A stretch of 64,000 bases of DNA from Brachybacterium sp. EE-P12 (GCF_003711805.1 NZ_QXCP01000009.1:186001-250000), one strand, 5' to 3'. Shown: positions 29,373-39,480, numbered from the stretch's first letter. The notes: generated from the sequence alone by a model not told the origin. Numbers and translations: made by a program.

Positions 29373-29791
29373 CAGATGTCACCACTCTCTCGGCTCAGGA
29401 TGCGGCACTTCATGGGGAGCTTGTGCATCGCCAGGCGCAGTGCCTCGCGAGCCACCTCCTCCTCGACGCCGGCGACCTCGAACATGACGCGTCCCGGCTT
29501 GATGTTGGCGATCCACCACTCGACCGAACCCTTGCCGGAGCCCATGCGGACCTCGGCAGGCTTCTTGGTGAGCGGACGATCGGGGTAGATGTTGATGAAC
29601 ACCTTGCCGCCACGCTTCATGTAGCGGGTCATGGCGATACGAGCCGCCTCGATCTGGCGGTTGGTGACGTAGGCCGGCGCGAGCGCCTGGATGCCGTAGT
29701 CGCCGAACGCCAGCTCGGTGCCGCCCTTGGCCATGCCGCTGCGGGTCGGGTGGTGCTGCTTGCGGTGCTTGGTCCTGCGAGGGATCAGCAT
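29372..29791 (-). CDS. rplP: 50S ribosomal protein L16
   Basis: The 139-residue L16 lies near the A-site tRNA elbow. It begins [16 protein letters not shown] and contains the conserved [37 protein letters not shown] and [11 protein letters not shown] parts. It follows rpsC by five bases. Confidence 0.98.
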   Translation of the reverse strand: MLIPRRTKHRKQHHPTRSGMAKGGTELAFGDYGIQALAPAYVTNRQIEAARIAMTRYMKRGGKVFINIYPDRPLTKKPAEVRMGSGKGSVEWWIANIKPGRVMFEVAGVEEEVAREALRLAMHKLPMKCRILSRESGDI

Positions 29792-29796
29792 GTCGC

Positions 29797-30633
29797 TCAG
29801 GCCTCCGTTCCGGGCTGCTGCGCGGGAGCCGCGGCCTGCTCGGCGGGAGCAGCGGTCTGCGGGGCAGACGCGGTGTTCTCACGACGGGCGGCGGCGTTGC
29901 GCTCGTTGCGACGGCCCCGCGGGCGCTCAGCACGCGGGCCGCGGCCGCCGGAGCGGGGACCCTGCGAGGCGGCCTGCTGGGCCGCGAGCTCCTTGGCGGT
30001 GACGTCGCCCTTGTAGATCCAGACCTTCACGCCGATGCGGCCGAAGGCGGTGCGGGCCTCGTAGAAGCCGTAGTCGATGTTCGCGCGGAGGGTGTGCAGC
30101 GGCACGCGCCCCTCGCGGTAGAACTCGTTGCGGCTCATCTCGGCGCCGCCGAGGCGACCGGAGACGGCCACTCGGATGCCCTTCGCGCCGGCGCGCTGCG
30201 CGGACTGCATGCCCTTGCGCATCGCACGGCGGAAGGAGACGCGGGCGGCGAGCTGCTCGGCGATGCCCTGGGCGACCAGCTGAGCATCGGCCTCGGGGTT
30301 CTTGACCTCGAGGATGTTCAGCTGGATCTGCTTGCCGGTGAGCTTCTCCAGCTCACCGCGCAGACGCTCGGCCTCCGCGCCGCGACGCCCGATGACGATG
30401 CCCGGGCGGGCGGTGTGGAGATCGACGCGGACGCGATCGCGGGTGCGCTCGATCTCGACCTTGGAGATGCCGGCGCGCTCGAGCCCCTCGGACATGAGCT
30501 TGCGGATCGCGACGTCTTCCTTCACGTAGTCGCGGTACCGCTGCCCCTCCTTCGAGGAGTCGGCGAACCACCGGCTGCTGTGCTCCGTGGTGATCCCGAG
30601 GCGGAACCCGTTCGGATTGACCTTCTGGCCCAT
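29797..30633 (-). CDS. rpsC: 30S ribosomal protein S3
   Basis: The 278-residue S3 lines the mRNA entry tunnel. It has [14 protein letters not shown] at the start, the KH-type [19 protein letters not shown] segment, and the [31 protein letters not shown] core. A 65-residue Ala/Arg/Gln-rich tail follows, a low-complexity extension common in high-GC actinobacteria. Confidence 0.97.
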   Translation of the reverse strand: MGQKVNPNGFRLGITTEHSSRWFADSSKEGQRYRDYVKEDVAIRKLMSEGLERAGISKVEIERTRDRVRVDLHTARPGIVIGRRGAEAERLRGELEKLTGKQIQLNILEVKNPEADAQLVAQGIAEQLAARVSFRRAMRKGMQSAQRAGAKGIRVAVSGRLGGAEMSRNEFYREGRVPLHTLRANIDYGFYEARTAFGRIGVKVWIYKGDVTAKELAAQQAASQGPRSGGRGPRAERPRGRRNERNAAARRENTASAPQTAAPAEQAAAPAQQPGTEA

Positions 30634-30643
30634 TCGGGACTCC

Positions 30644-30997
30644 TTACTTGTTCACGGGAGCGACCACCACGGTGACGTGGCTGGTGCGCTTCTTGATCTG
30701 GAAGGCACGACCCTGAGCACGCGGCTGGAACCGCTTCATGGTCGGGCCCTCGTCGACGAATGCGGCGGACACGACGAGCTCGCGCTCGTCGAAGCGCTCC
30801 CCCGCCTGATCTGCCTTCACCCGCGCGTTGGCGATCGCGGACTCCACGAGCTTGAGGACGGGCTCGCTGGCGGCCTGCGGGGCGAACCGCAGGGTGTCCA
30901 GGGCCTCGGCCGTGCTCTTGCCACGAATCAGGTCCACAACGCGGCGAGCCTTCATGGGCGACATGCGGAGGTACCGCACCTGCGCCTTGGCTTCCAT
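30644..30997 (-). CDS. rplV: 50S ribosomal protein L22
   Basis: The 117-residue L22 reaches into the exit tunnel; its beta-hairpin ([22 protein letters not shown]) is where macrolide-resistance changes occur, and it looks wild type. ATG at 30997 gives the standard start [19 protein letters not shown]. An in-frame GTG/ATG at 31045-31048, overlapping the rpsS stop, would add 16-17 residues but lacks a ribosome site. Confidence 0.95.
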   Translation of the reverse strand: MEAKAQVRYLRMSPMKARRVVDLIRGKSTAEALDTLRFAPQAASEPVLKLVESAIANARVKADQAGERFDERELVVSAAFVDEGPTMKRFQPRAQGRAFQIKKRTSHVTVVVAPVNK

Positions 30998-31049
30998 TGC
31001 TTCCTGCTTTCTCTCGAGTTCGAGAAGTGCAGTCGCTGCTGACATCACG

Positions 31050-31331
31050 TCAGCGACGACGGCCCTTCTTGTCGTCCTTCTCGTGGCCCTTGAAAGTCCG
31101 CGTGGGGGCGAACTCGCCGAGCTTGTGGCCGACCATCGACTCGGTGACGAACACCGAGACGTGCTTGCGGCCGTCGTGCACTGCGAAGGTGTGGCCGAGG
31201 AAGTCCGGGGTGATCACCGAACGACGCGACCAGGTCTTGATGAGGTTCTTGGTGCCCTTCTCGTTCTGGGCGTCCACCTTCTTCTGCAGGTGGTCGTCCA
31301 CGAACGGGCCCTTGGAAATACTGCGAGGCAT
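31050..31331 (-). CDS. rpsS: 30S ribosomal protein S19
   Basis: The 93-residue S19 works with S13 in the 30S head. It is canonical: [46 protein letters not shown] and the basic C-terminus. It sits between rplB and rplV in S10-operon order. Confidence 0.98.
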   Translation of the reverse strand: MPRSISKGPFVDDHLQKKVDAQNEKGTKNLIKTWSRRSVITPDFLGHTFAVHDGRKHVSVFVTESMVGHKLGEFAPTRTFKGHEKDDKKGRRR

Positions 31332-31346
31332 GTGCGGTTCTCCCTA

Positions 31347-32183
<837 letters not shown>

Positions 32184-32229
32184 GTGGGTTTCCCTCAGAC
32201 TCTCTTCGGCTCCTCGGACATCGGCCGCC

Positions 32230-32532
32230 TCAGGCGACCGACCCTCCGAAGATGTCGATGGCTCCGTCGGTCAGGGTCACGATGGCGCGCTTGGTGTCCT
32301 TGCGCTTGCCCATCCCGAAGCGCGTGCGGCGCGCCTTGCCCTGACGGTTGATCGTGTTCACCGAGGAGACCTTCACGTCGAAGATCTTCTCGACGGCGAT
32401 CTTGATCTCGGTCTTGTTGGCGTCGGCAGCCACCACGAAGGTGTACTTGCCCTCGTCCATCAGCCCGTAGCTCTTCTCGGAGACGACCGGGGACAGCAGG
32501 ACGTCGCGGGGATCCTTGTTCAGCGCGCTCAC
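32230..32532 (-). CDS. rplW: 50S ribosomal protein L23
   Basis: The 100-residue L23 is the exit-site docking protein for trigger factor and SRP. Features include [25 protein letters not shown] and the [27 protein letters not shown] loop. Its start overlaps the rplD stop by four bases (ATGA type). Confidence 0.97.
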   Translation of the reverse strand: MSALNKDPRDVLLSPVVSEKSYGLMDEGKYTFVVAADANKTEIKIAVEKIFDVKVSSVNTINRQGKARRTRFGMGKRKDTKRAIVTLTDGAIDIFGGSVA

Positions 32533-33476
32533 TTGGCGGCCTCCTCATCGGACGAGGCGGACTCCTTGACCGCGTTCACGAACCCGGCGGCCTTGGCGGC
32601 CTCCTCCGTCGCGAACCAGACCTCGGCCTTGGTGCGGCCGTACCACGGGGAGTCCGGGGTGTGGAACTTCTTCGAGCCCTGGTTGCCCTTGATGTCGAAG
32701 CCCTCGGGGGCGGAGCCGTCGGCCAGCGGGGCCGCGGAGCCCTCGCCGAACGGGGCGTCCTGCGCGGCGGCGGGAGCAGCAGCGGCGGCCGGGGCCGACG
32801 CGGCGGACTTCGCCGCGGCGAAGGTCGAGGTGGGCAGGTTCAGGGAGGCCTGGGCCACGAAGTCCTCGAGCGCACCGGCGGTGAAGACCACGTCGTCGGC
32901 GAGCATGACGTCGTAGGTGTTCACCTGGTCCGCGTACAGGACGTGAGCGGCAGGCAGGTTGCGCGTGCTGAGCGCGCCCAGGTCGTCGTCGCGGCGCACG
33001 ACCACCAGCAGGTGGCGACGGTCGGAGACGTGCGACAGGGTGGTGCGCGCGGCCTTGGTGGACGCGGCCTCGCCCGCCAGGAGCGAGGAGACGACGTGCA
33101 CGCGGCCGTTGCGGGCCCGGTCGGAGAGGGCACCGCGCAGGGCGGCCGCCTTCATCTTCTTGGGGGTGCGCTGGCCGTAGTCGCGCGGGACGGGGCCGTG
33201 GACGGTGCCGCCGCCGGTGAACTGCGGGGCGCGCAGCGAGCCCTGGCGCGCACGGCCGGTGCCCTTCTGCTTCCAGGGCTTCTTGCCGCCGCCGCGCACC
33301 TCGGCGCGGGTCTTGGCCTTGTGGGTGCCCTGGCGGGCCGCCGCCTGCTGGGCGACGACGACCTGGTGGATCAGGGCCACGTTGGTCTGGACGTCGAAGA
33401 TCGACGCAGGCAGCTCGACGGTGCCGGACTTCTTGCCGGCCGGGTCGAGCACGTCGACGGTCAGATTCGCTGCCAT
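32529..33476 (-). CDS. rplD: 50S ribosomal protein L4 with C-terminal extra domain
   Basis: Residues 1-208 are a normal L4, including the tunnel loop [26 protein letters not shown]. The protein then continues for about 107 residues: an Ala-rich linker (217-240) and a compact segment (about 241-301) with [19 protein letters not shown] and [16 protein letters not shown]. That segment resembles the small 'sunset'-type domain found at the ends of other actinobacterial proteins. Ordinary L4 is about 205-220 residues. The reading frame and codon use are continuous, so this is a true fusion rather than a frameshift artefact. Start ATG is five bases after rplC. Confidence 0.95.
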   Translation of the reverse strand: MAANLTVDVLDPAGKKSGTVELPASIFDVQTNVALIHQVVVAQQAAARQGTHKAKTRAEVRGGGKKPWKQKGTGRARQGSLRAPQFTGGGTVHGPVPRDYGQRTPKKMKAAALRGALSDRARNGRVHVVSSLLAGEAASTKAARTTLSHVSDRRHLLVVVRRDDDLGALSTRNLPAAHVLYADQVNTYDVMLADDVVFTAGALEDFVAQASLNLPTSTFAAAKSAASAPAAAAAPAAAQDAPFGEGSAAPLADGSAPEGFDIKGNQGSKKFHTPDSPWYGRTKAEVWFATEEAAKAAGFVNAVKESASSDEEAAK

Positions 33477-33481
33477 CGGGC

Positions 33482-34162
33482 TCAGGCCTCCTTCGCGGGA
33501 GTCTTGACAGCCGAGCGGACCAGCACGAGACCGCCCTTGGGGCCGGGGACGGCACCCTTGACGAGCACGAGGCCCTTCTCGACGTCGACCGCGTGAACGG
33601 TCAGGTTCTGGACACTGGTGCGGTCGCCGCCCATGCGGCCAGCCATGCGCTGGCCCTTGAACACGCGACCGGGGGTGGAGGCGCCGCCGATGGAGCCGGG
33701 CTTGCGGTGGTTGCGGTGCTGGCCGTGCGTGGCGCTGACGCCCGCGAAGCCGTGACGCTTCATGACACCCGCGGTGCCCTTGCCCTTGGAGGTGCCCACG
33801 ACGTCGACCTTCTGGCCGGCCTCGAAGACCGAGGCGTCGATCTCCTGGCCGAGCGAGTAGTCGGCGGCGTCGGCGGTGCGCAGCTCGACGAGGTGACGGC
33901 GCGGGGTCACGCCGGCCTTCTCGAAGTGGCCCTTGAGCGGCTTGGACACCTTGCGCGGGTCGATCTGCCCGTAGGCGATCTGGACCGCGTCGTAGCCGTC
34001 GGTCTCGACGGAGCGGATCTGGGTGACGACGTTCGCGCCGGTCTGCACGACGGTCACGGGGACGAGCTTGCCGCTGTCGTCCCAGACCTGGGTCATGCCG
34101 AGCTTGGTGCCGAGCACGCCAGCCACCGGGGCGGCCTTCTGGCCGGTCAGTTCGTTGCTCAT
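33482..34162 (-). CDS. rplC: 50S ribosomal protein L3
   Basis: The 226-residue L3 approaches the peptidyl transferase centre. It shows [17 protein letters not shown], the [17 protein letters not shown] loop and the [23 protein letters not shown] segment. ATG at 34162 is preferred over the GTG codons upstream because GAGGG lies eight bases before it. It is 11 bases after rpsJ. Confidence 0.97.
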   Translation of the reverse strand: MSNELTGQKAAPVAGVLGTKLGMTQVWDDSGKLVPVTVVQTGANVVTQIRSVETDGYDAVQIAYGQIDPRKVSKPLKGHFEKAGVTPRRHLVELRTADAADYSLGQEIDASVFEAGQKVDVVGTSKGKGTAGVMKRHGFAGVSATHGQHRNHRKPGSIGGASTPGRVFKGQRMAGRMGGDRTSVQNLTVHAVDVEKGLVLVKGAVPGPKGGLVLVRSAVKTPAKEA

Positions 34163-34173
34163 CTCCACCACCC

Positions 34174-34482
34174 TCAGAGCTTGATCTCGATGTTGACGTC
34201 CGCCGGCAGGTCGAGACGCATGAGCGAGTCCACGGCCTTGGGCGTGGGATCGACGATGTCGATCAGTCGCTTGTGCGTGCGCATCTCGAAGTGCTCACGG
34301 GAGTCCTTGTACTTGTGAGGCGAACGGATCACGCAGAACACGTTCTTCTCGGTCGGCAGCGGCACCGGGCCCACCACAGTCGCGCCCGCGGAGGTCACCG
34401 TGTCGACGATCTTGCGCGCCGAGCTGTCGATCACCTCGTGGTCGTACGACTTGAGCCGGATGCGGATCTTCTGTCCCGCCAT
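34174..34482 (-). CDS. rpsJ: 30S ribosomal protein S10 (NusE)
   Basis: The 102-residue S10 is both a 30S head protein and a transcription antitermination partner of NusB and NusG. It is canonical: [17 protein letters not shown], the [38 protein letters not shown] loop and [12 protein letters not shown]. It heads the S10 operon. AGGA lies just before the ATG. Confidence 0.98.
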   Translation of the reverse strand: MAGQKIRIRLKSYDHEVIDSSARKIVDTVTSAGATVVGPVPLPTEKNVFCVIRSPHKYKDSREHFEMRTHKRLIDIVDPTPKAVDSLMRLDLPADVNIEIKL

Positions 34483-34747
34483 GGCGTCCTGTCTCTCTTC
34501 TCGTCTGGCATGGATGCGGCCTCTCCCCGGTACCCGAGGACGGGCGTGTCGGCCTGTGCGGGGCACACGAGCCCAGCACGGGACCGCCGTGGATCGGCTG
34601 CTTCTGCGTCGGATCCCTACCTCTGATGCGCGCTCTGCACGATGGTGCAGTTCGCATCCTCGGGACGGACCTCATCCGGTGATCATTCGCCGAGGAGTTC
34701 CTCGGAGAACGGAACCGGGCATGTCGGCCCGCGCAGACAACTCGAAC

Positions 34748-34777
34748 AGTCTGCCAGACATGCGCAGGGCACGACAA
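34748..34777 (-). promoter_or_regulatory. Candidate S10 operon promoter
   Basis: On the minus strand TTGTCG (34772-34777) and CAGACT (34748-34753) are separated by 18 bases. Transcription would start near 34741, leaving a leader of about 260 bases before rpsJ. The -10 lacks the usual first T, so this is moderate evidence. Confidence 0.4.
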
Positions 34778-34836
34778 GGGAGAGGGCCGTGCACCCCGTC
34801 ACAACGAGGGTGCCGGGGCCGGCCGGCAGCGGGCGA

Positions 34837-34912
34837 TGGTCACCTACTGGCGCAGGGCGTACCAGTACGCCTATATGGGCACAGCGGGACGCCAGGCGCC
34901 AGCACCTGACCG
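34837..34912. repeat. Dispersed long palindrome, copy 1
   Basis: This 76-bp inverted repeat is centred between 34874 and 34875, with 27 of 38 arm positions matching. It is the most diverged of three copies sharing the arm TGGTCA-N2-T-R-CTGGCGC-N2-GGCGT. It lies between the 3' end of the sugar ABC operon and the rpsJ promoter. Confidence 0.9.
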
Positions 34913-34999
34913 TTCCCCCGGCCGCGGGGCGGGCCGGAGGCGGCGGAAGTGCCGGGGCAGGCGGAGGGCCGGGGCAGACGGAGCTCCCCTGGCGGGCAG

Positions 35000-35048
35000 A
35001 GGGCCGGGCCGCGACGGCGCGACGTGCGCGCCCCCGCGGCCCGGCCCT
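35000..35048 (-). terminator. Terminator of the ngc-type ABC operon
   Basis: A 14-bp perfect stem (35000-35013 with 35035-35048) lies 41 bases past the last permease stop. There is no T tract. Confidence 0.7.
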
Positions 35049-35089
35049 CGATGCCCTCCCCGTCCCGCGTGCGCGGTCCGGGCTGGGCC

Positions 35090-35986
35090 TCACTTGTTCG
35101 TGCTCGGCCCGAGACCGCCCTGGAGCTGCCGCTGGAAGATCGCGTAGACGATCATCACCGGCAGGATCGTGATGGTCACCGAGGCGAACATCGCGCCCCA
35201 GTCCGATTCATAGCCCTGCTGGGCCTGGAGGCTCTTGAGCCCCTGGGCGAGGACGTACTTGTCCCCGTCCGTGTTCAGCACCACCGGGAGCAGGTACTGG
35301 TTCCACAGCCCCAGGAAGTTGAAGATCGTGACGCTCATCAGGCCGGGCGCGGCCAGCGGCAGCATGATCTGGAAGAAGGTGCGGAAGTCCCCCGCGCCGT
35401 CGATGGCCGCGGCCTCGGAGACCTCTTCCGGCAGCTGCCGGAAGAAGGCGTAGAGGAAGAACACCGTGAACGGGAGCGCGAACCCGACATAGGCCAGGAT
35501 CAGCCCGAGATAGGTGCCGCGCAGCCCCATGTTCTGCAGCACGAAGAACAGCGGCACCACCGCGAGGAAGATCGGGAACGTGAGCCCCGCGATCATGCCG
35601 TAGTAGATGAGCCGCCGACCGGGGAACTCGAAGCGGGCCAGCACGTAGGCGCACATCGCGCCCAGCAGCATGACCAGCACCAGCGCCCCGCCCACGACGA
35701 TGATCGTGTTGAAGAAGAACCTGCCGATGCCGGCCTCGTTCCACGCCGTGACGAAGTTGTCGAGGTTCAGCGAGGACGGGGGCGCGAACGGCGAGAGCAG
35801 GATCTCCCCGGAGGTCTTGAACGAGCTGTAGAAGGTCCACAGCAGCGGCAGGATCACCACGAGCGCCCAGGCGATCAGGACGATGTGGGCGATCGTGGAG
35901 AACGCGCGGTCGCCACGGCTGCGGGGGTGCTCACGGGGAGTCACCTGCGTGCCGGTCTCCGCTCGGGTGTCGGTGGTGGTGCTCAT
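35090..35986 (-). CDS. ngcG: Carbohydrate ABC transporter permease, MalG/NgcG type
   Basis: The 298-residue inner-membrane permease has six hydrophobic segments and the EAA loop EAAAIDGAGDFRTFFQIMLPLAAPG that docks the ATPase. Start ATG 35986 overlaps the preceding permease stop (ATGA). It forms an importer with the next two genes. No ATPase gene is present, so a shared MsiK-type ATPase encoded elsewhere is likely. The ngcG name rests on the substrate-binding protein's resemblance to NgcE. Confidence 0.85.
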   Translation of the reverse strand: MSTTTDTRAETGTQVTPREHPRSRGDRAFSTIAHIVLIAWALVVILPLLWTFYSSFKTSGEILLSPFAPPSSLNLDNFVTAWNEAGIGRFFFNTIIVVGGALVLVMLLGAMCAYVLARFEFPGRRLIYYGMIAGLTFPIFLAVVPLFFVLQNMGLRGTYLGLILAYVGFALPFTVFFLYAFFRQLPEEVSEAAAIDGAGDFRTFFQIMLPLAAPGLMSVTIFNFLGLWNQYLLPVVLNTDGDKYVLAQGLKSLQAQQGYESDWGAMFASVTITILPVMIVYAIFQRQLQGGLGPSTNK

Positions 35987-36990
35987 CGGTCCTCCTTCGA
36001 CCGGGAGGCGAACAGGACCACCACGGCCATCAGCATCGTCACCAGCGCCAGGACCACGCCCATGGCGGAGGCGAGGCCGAACTGGGAGCGGGCGAACGCC
36101 GTCTCGTAGAGATAGCGGGAGACGACCTCTGTGCTCTTGCCGATCCCGCCCGAGGGCGTCATGACGGAGATGTAGACGAACATGTCCAGCGCCATGATCC
36201 CCATGTAGACCACCGCCGTGGAGACGTTCTCGCGGATCTGCGGGAGCACCACCTGGAACGCGAGCCGCGCACGCCCCGCGCCGTCGAGACGGGCCGCCTC
36301 GATGGTCTCCGAGGGGATGGCCTTGATCGCGGCGACGAACAGCACCATGTAGAAGCCGACGAGCGACCACACGACCGCCGCGATGATCGCGGCCAGGGCG
36401 AAGCGCCGCTCCCCCAGCCAGGCGAGGCCGATGGGGTCGATGTCCGCGCCGAGCTGGTTCAGCAGGCCGACGGGGAGGTTCAGGACGCCGTTCAGCAGCC
36501 CGCCGTTGGGCGAGTAGATGAAGGCGAAGAGGATGCCGATCACGACCGCGGGCAGCACGTAGGGGAAGAAGCTCACCACGCGGTAGATGCTCGCCCCCTT
36601 GATGCCTCGGATCTCGCCGCGGGAGTCGCCGCCGATCGTCACCATCACCGCGAGGATGAACGCGAGGGTGATCGTCACCGTGGGCAGGATGATCATCAGC
36701 AGCAGGTTGTTCGCCAGCGCCTTGCGGTACACCGGGTCCGCGAAGATCGTCCGGTAGTTGTCCAGACCGATGAAGTCGGCGTTCCCGCTCACGCCCCGCC
36801 AGCTGGTCAGGGAGTAGTAGAACGCCTGCAGGAACGGCGAGACGACGAAGACGATGTAGACGAGCAGCGGCACCCCGAGGAAGACCGCGAAGAACAGGAG
36901 GCGGGACGCGGAGGGCCGCCGCCCGACGCGCCGGCGAGGTGCCGATGCGTCGGACGACGGGCTCTCGAGCGTCGTGGGGACTGCCGTCAT
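35983..36990 (-). CDS. ngcF: Carbohydrate ABC transporter permease, MalF/NgcF type
   Basis: The 335-residue permease has an N-terminal cytoplasmic tail, six membrane spans and an EAA loop EAARLDGAGRARLAFQVVLPQIRE. The start ATG at 36990 shares one base with the binding-protein stop (TGATG), showing translational coupling. Together with the MalG-type partner it forms the heterodimeric channel. Chitin-derived sugar specificity is inferred only from the binding protein. Confidence 0.85.
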   Translation of the reverse strand: MTAVPTTLESPSSDASAPRRRVGRRPSASRLLFFAVFLGVPLLVYIVFVVSPFLQAFYYSLTSWRGVSGNADFIGLDNYRTIFADPVYRKALANNLLLMIILPTVTITLAFILAVMVTIGGDSRGEIRGIKGASIYRVVSFFPYVLPAVVIGILFAFIYSPNGGLLNGVLNLPVGLLNQLGADIDPIGLAWLGERRFALAAIIAAVVWSLVGFYMVLFVAAIKAIPSETIEAARLDGAGRARLAFQVVLPQIRENVSTAVVYMGIMALDMFVYISVMTPSGGIGKSTEVVSRYLYETAFARSQFGLASAMGVVLALVTMLMAVVVLFASRSKEDR

Positions 36991-38462
36991 CACTCGACGT
37001 CGAACTTGTCGACGCTGTCGTCCTCACGGACCCCGTCGACCAGCTCCTGAGAGCGCTCGCGGGCCTCGTCGGCGCCGATGTCGCCGTTGAGGAACTCGTT
37101 CCACAGCGGCTTGAAGTCCGTGCCGAGGTTGTACCAGTCCGTGAAGTTCCAGGTGTAGACGTTCTCGCCGGCGGCCTTGATCATCTCGTTGACCGAGGCG
37201 AGGGCCGTCGAGCCGAAGGCGTCGTCGGGCACCGAGTCCTTGACGACGGTCGTCGAGGAGGTGACCTTCGCGAAGTTCTGCGCCTGCTCCTTGGAGAGCA
37301 TCACGCGCAGGAACTCGAGACCGCCCGCGCCGTTCTTCGCCTGGGCGGGCACCTGGAAGGGCTCCCCGGCGGTGCCGTGGATGGCCTCGGCCGGCATGGC
37401 CGCCGAGGAGCTGAGCTGCGGCTCGGGGCAGCCGGTCATCTCGTAGTCCTCCGGGGTGACGCCCTTCTGCTCGTTCTCGATCCACGAGCCCGAGGGGTAC
37501 ATCACGGCCTTGCCGCTGACCCACTGGGCCTGGGCGTCGGTGTGCTTGATGCCCGAGCCGCCGGGGAGGAAGAAGTCCGCCTTCACGGCCTCCTCGATCG
37601 CGGCGAAGGCCTTCACCACGGCGTCCTGCTCGTAGGCGCCTGCGTCGAGCTTGTCCAGCATCGTCGCGACCTCGGGGCCGCCCTCCTTGACCGCCATCGA
37701 GATCGCGAGGGTGTGGTAGTAGTCGGCGGCGTTCTGCCCGCCGTAGGCGAAGAGCGAGAGCTTCTCCTTCTTCGCCTCCTCGCCGATGGTCATGACGTCC
37801 TCCCAGGTGACCGGGGCGGACCAGCCCTTCTCCTCGAACTGCTTGGCCGAGTACCACAGGGCGAAGACCGTGTAGACGTAGTTCAGGGAGTAGAGGGTGC
37901 CCGAGTAGGTGCCGGGCTCGAGAGCGCCGGGCAGGAGCGAGTCCTCCACGGTGCCGCCGTCCAGCGAGGGCGCCTGGATGAGGGCCGCGAGATCGGAGAG
38001 CTGCCCCTCGCTCACCAGCGCCGCGGTGTTCATCGACTGGGCGCCGGAGTTGTCGTAGAGATCCGGCGGCTCGCCCGCGACGAAGCGGGGCTGCAGCTCC
38101 GGCTGGATGTCGACGGTCGAGCTGACGTTGACCTCGATGCCCTCGTGCAGGGCTGCCATCGCCTCGCCGGCGTCCTTGGCGTACTGGTCGCCGTAGCCGC
38201 CGTCGAAGATGACGACCTCGACGGGCTTCGAGGGATCCACGCCGAAGGGGTTGTCGTCGGAGACCTCCCCACCGCCCTCGGCGACGTCGCCGCCGCTGTC
38301 GTCGTCGTCCCCGCCGCCGCCGGTCGCGCAGGCGCTCAGCGCGACCGCGCCGGTGCCCAGGGAGGCGAGGGAGAGGAAGCGACGGCGCGATGCGGCGAGC
38401 CGGTCGAGCGGGGTCTCGAGGGACTCGGTGGAGCTCTCGGGGGATTCGTGCTGGGTGGACAT
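36990..38462 (-). CDS. ngcE: Sugar ABC transporter substrate-binding lipoprotein, NgcE-like
   Basis: The 490-residue lipoprotein begins with a Tat-type signal (SRRRFLSLAS, Arg 26-28) and a lipobox LSAC with lipidated Cys45. An Asp/Gly-rich linker leads to a type 1 solute-binding domain. The stretch PPDLYDNSGAQSM, then LSDLAALIQAPSLDGG and LYSLNYVYTVFALWYS, is what I know from the N-acetylglucosamine/diacetylchitobiose binding protein NgcE of Streptomyces. The ATG at 38462 starts the signal peptide at a sensible place. It heads the operon and diverges from the stress-protein gene, with a palindrome just upstream. Confidence 0.85.
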   Translation of the reverse strand: MSTQHESPESSTESLETPLDRLAASRRRFLSLASLGTGAVALSACATGGGGDDDDSGGDVAEGGGEVSDDNPFGVDPSKPVEVVIFDGGYGDQYAKDAGEAMAALHEGIEVNVSSTVDIQPELQPRFVAGEPPDLYDNSGAQSMNTAALVSEGQLSDLAALIQAPSLDGGTVEDSLLPGALEPGTYSGTLYSLNYVYTVFALWYSAKQFEEKGWSAPVTWEDVMTIGEEAKKEKLSLFAYGGQNAADYYHTLAISMAVKEGGPEVATMLDKLDAGAYEQDAVVKAFAAIEEAVKADFFLPGGSGIKHTDAQAQWVSGKAVMYPSGSWIENEQKGVTPEDYEMTGCPEPQLSSSAAMPAEAIHGTAGEPFQVPAQAKNGAGGLEFLRVMLSKEQAQNFAKVTSSTTVVKDSVPDDAFGSTALASVNEMIKAAGENVYTWNFTDWYNLGTDFKPLWNEFLNGDIGADEARERSQELVDGVREDDSVDKFDVE

Positions 38463-38479
38463 GGTGGTCACGCTCCGGT

Positions 38480-38501
38480 CGTTGTTCGTCGGTGAATAAC
38501 G
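38480..38501. promoter_or_regulatory. Palindromic candidate operator upstream of ngcE
   Basis: CGTTGTTC (38480-38487) and GAATAACG (38494-38501) form an 8-bp inverted repeat with one mismatch and a 6-base spacer, 18 bases before the ngcE start. A TACGCT box at 38515-38520 on the minus strand could be the -10, which would put the palindrome just downstream of the transcription start. This is a typical position for a sugar-responsive repressor site. Confidence 0.5.
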
Positions 38502-38609
38502 AGTGCTGATGTGGAGCGTAGTACCTTTCACACTGCTGTCCTGCATTTCGGCGCGCCCGCTCCCAGATCGTGATCTGCCGGTGCCCAGCGGACTCCGGGG
38601 CGCCTGGTC

Positions 38610-38615
38610 TACCGT
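38610..38615 (+). promoter_or_regulatory. Probable -10 box of leaderless stress-protein gene
   Basis: TACCGT is followed by seven bases and the ATG at 38623, the same leaderless geometry as at four other starts in this window. Confidence 0.45.
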
Positions 38616-38622
38616 GGGCGCC

Positions 38623-39480
38623 ATGAGCCAGCCCCCGCAGAGCCACCGCCCGGCATCGCCACTCACCGCGCGCCTGTACGACCTCGAGTACCCGCGCTCC
38701 CTGGGCGTGTACAGCACGTACCAGGAGGTGCAGTCCGTCGTCGACACGCTCGCCGATCGCGAGTTCCCGGTGCAGTCCACTCTGATCGTGGGCACCGATC
38801 TGAAGCTCATGGAGCGGGTGACCGGCCGGCGCACCTGGCCGAAGGTGATCGGTCAGGGCGTGCTCTCGGGCCTGTGGATGGGCCTGTTCCTGGGGCTGCT
38901 GTTCATGCTGATCACGCCCGGTGACCTGATGATCGTGATCTCGAGCGTGCTGATGGGCATCGTGTTCTTCACCGTCTGGTCGGTGATCGGCTACGCGATG
39001 ACCGGCGGGAAGCGCGACTTCACCTCGATGACCGCCACCATCCCGATGCAGTACGAGCTGCTGGTGGAGCACAAGCACGCCCAGCAGGCCCGGCAGATCC
39101 TCGCGGAGACCGGAGCCGCGCCGGCACACGCCCCGACGCCCGCCACGGGGCCGGTTCCCGTCTCCCCGCAGGCCGCGGGTCGCTTCGGCACCTCCGCTCC
39201 CTCCCCCTCGGCCGGATACGGAGCGCCCTCCGCGGCGCAGGGCGCGGCGGCTCAGGGCGCGGCGGCTCAGCAGGCGGCACCGGGCTCGCAGACGACGAGC
39301 GGTCGGTACGGCGCTCCCGCCGCCCAGGAGGGGACGGCGCCGGAGGCGCGCCCGCACCGCCCGAGCTTCGGGCGGCCGGCGAGCACTCCCCCGCAGGACT
39401 CCCCCGCCGACGGCGCCGCTCCCGGCGAGGGCCGCCCGCCTGCCGCCGGAGCCCGCCAGGACGACGCCCCGGAGCGCTGA
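38623..39480 (+). CDS. GSP17M-like general stress domain membrane protein
   Basis: The 285-residue protein has an N-terminal GSP17M-like domain (SLGVYSTYQEVQSVVDTLADREFPVQSTLIVGTDLKLMERVTGR). Two adjacent membrane helices follow (about residues 83-103 and 106-126), then FTSMTATIPMQYELLVE. The C-terminal half (from about residue 160) is Ala/Pro/Gly/Gln-rich, with repeats of GRYGAP/GYGAP and AQGAA, and is probably disordered and cytoplasmic. The function of this family is unknown beyond the stress label. It is a single gene with its own promoter and terminator, placed between tuf and the ngc operon on the opposite strand. Confidence 0.85.
   Translation: MSQPPQSHRPASPLTARLYDLEYPRSLGVYSTYQEVQSVVDTLADREFPVQSTLIVGTDLKLMERVTGRRTWPKVIGQGVLSGLWMGLFLGLLFMLITPGDLMIVISSVLMGIVFFTVWSVIGYAMTGGKRDFTSMTATIPMQYELLVEHKHAQQARQILAETGAAPAHAPTPATGPVPVSPQAAGRFGTSAPSPSAGYGAPSAAQGAAAQGAAAQQAAPGSQTTSGRYGAPAAQEGTAPEARPHRPSFGRPASTPPQDSPADGAAPGEGRPPAAGARQDDAPER

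Larger units (their letters stand above)
34483..35089. other. Noncoding gap upstream of rpsJ
   Basis: The 607 bases contain the rpsJ leader and candidate promoter, palindrome copy 1 and the ABC operon terminator at 35000-35048. I find no supported gene. Confidence 0.7.

Noticed and set aside
33482-34171. Upstream GTG starts of rplC
   Set aside because: The ATG at 34162 has a better ribosome site and gives the normal L3 N-terminus.
34837-34912. Palindromes as coding sequence, because open frames cross them
   Set aside because: The frames crossing the three copies start and stop at unrelated places and exist on both strands. The conservation is of inverted-repeat structure, not of a reading frame.
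38601-38622. DasR-like site (TGGTCTACC) near the ngc promoter region
   Set aside because: Only half of the dre palindrome matches, and it coincides with the -10 box of the plus-strand stress gene, so the match is probably chance.
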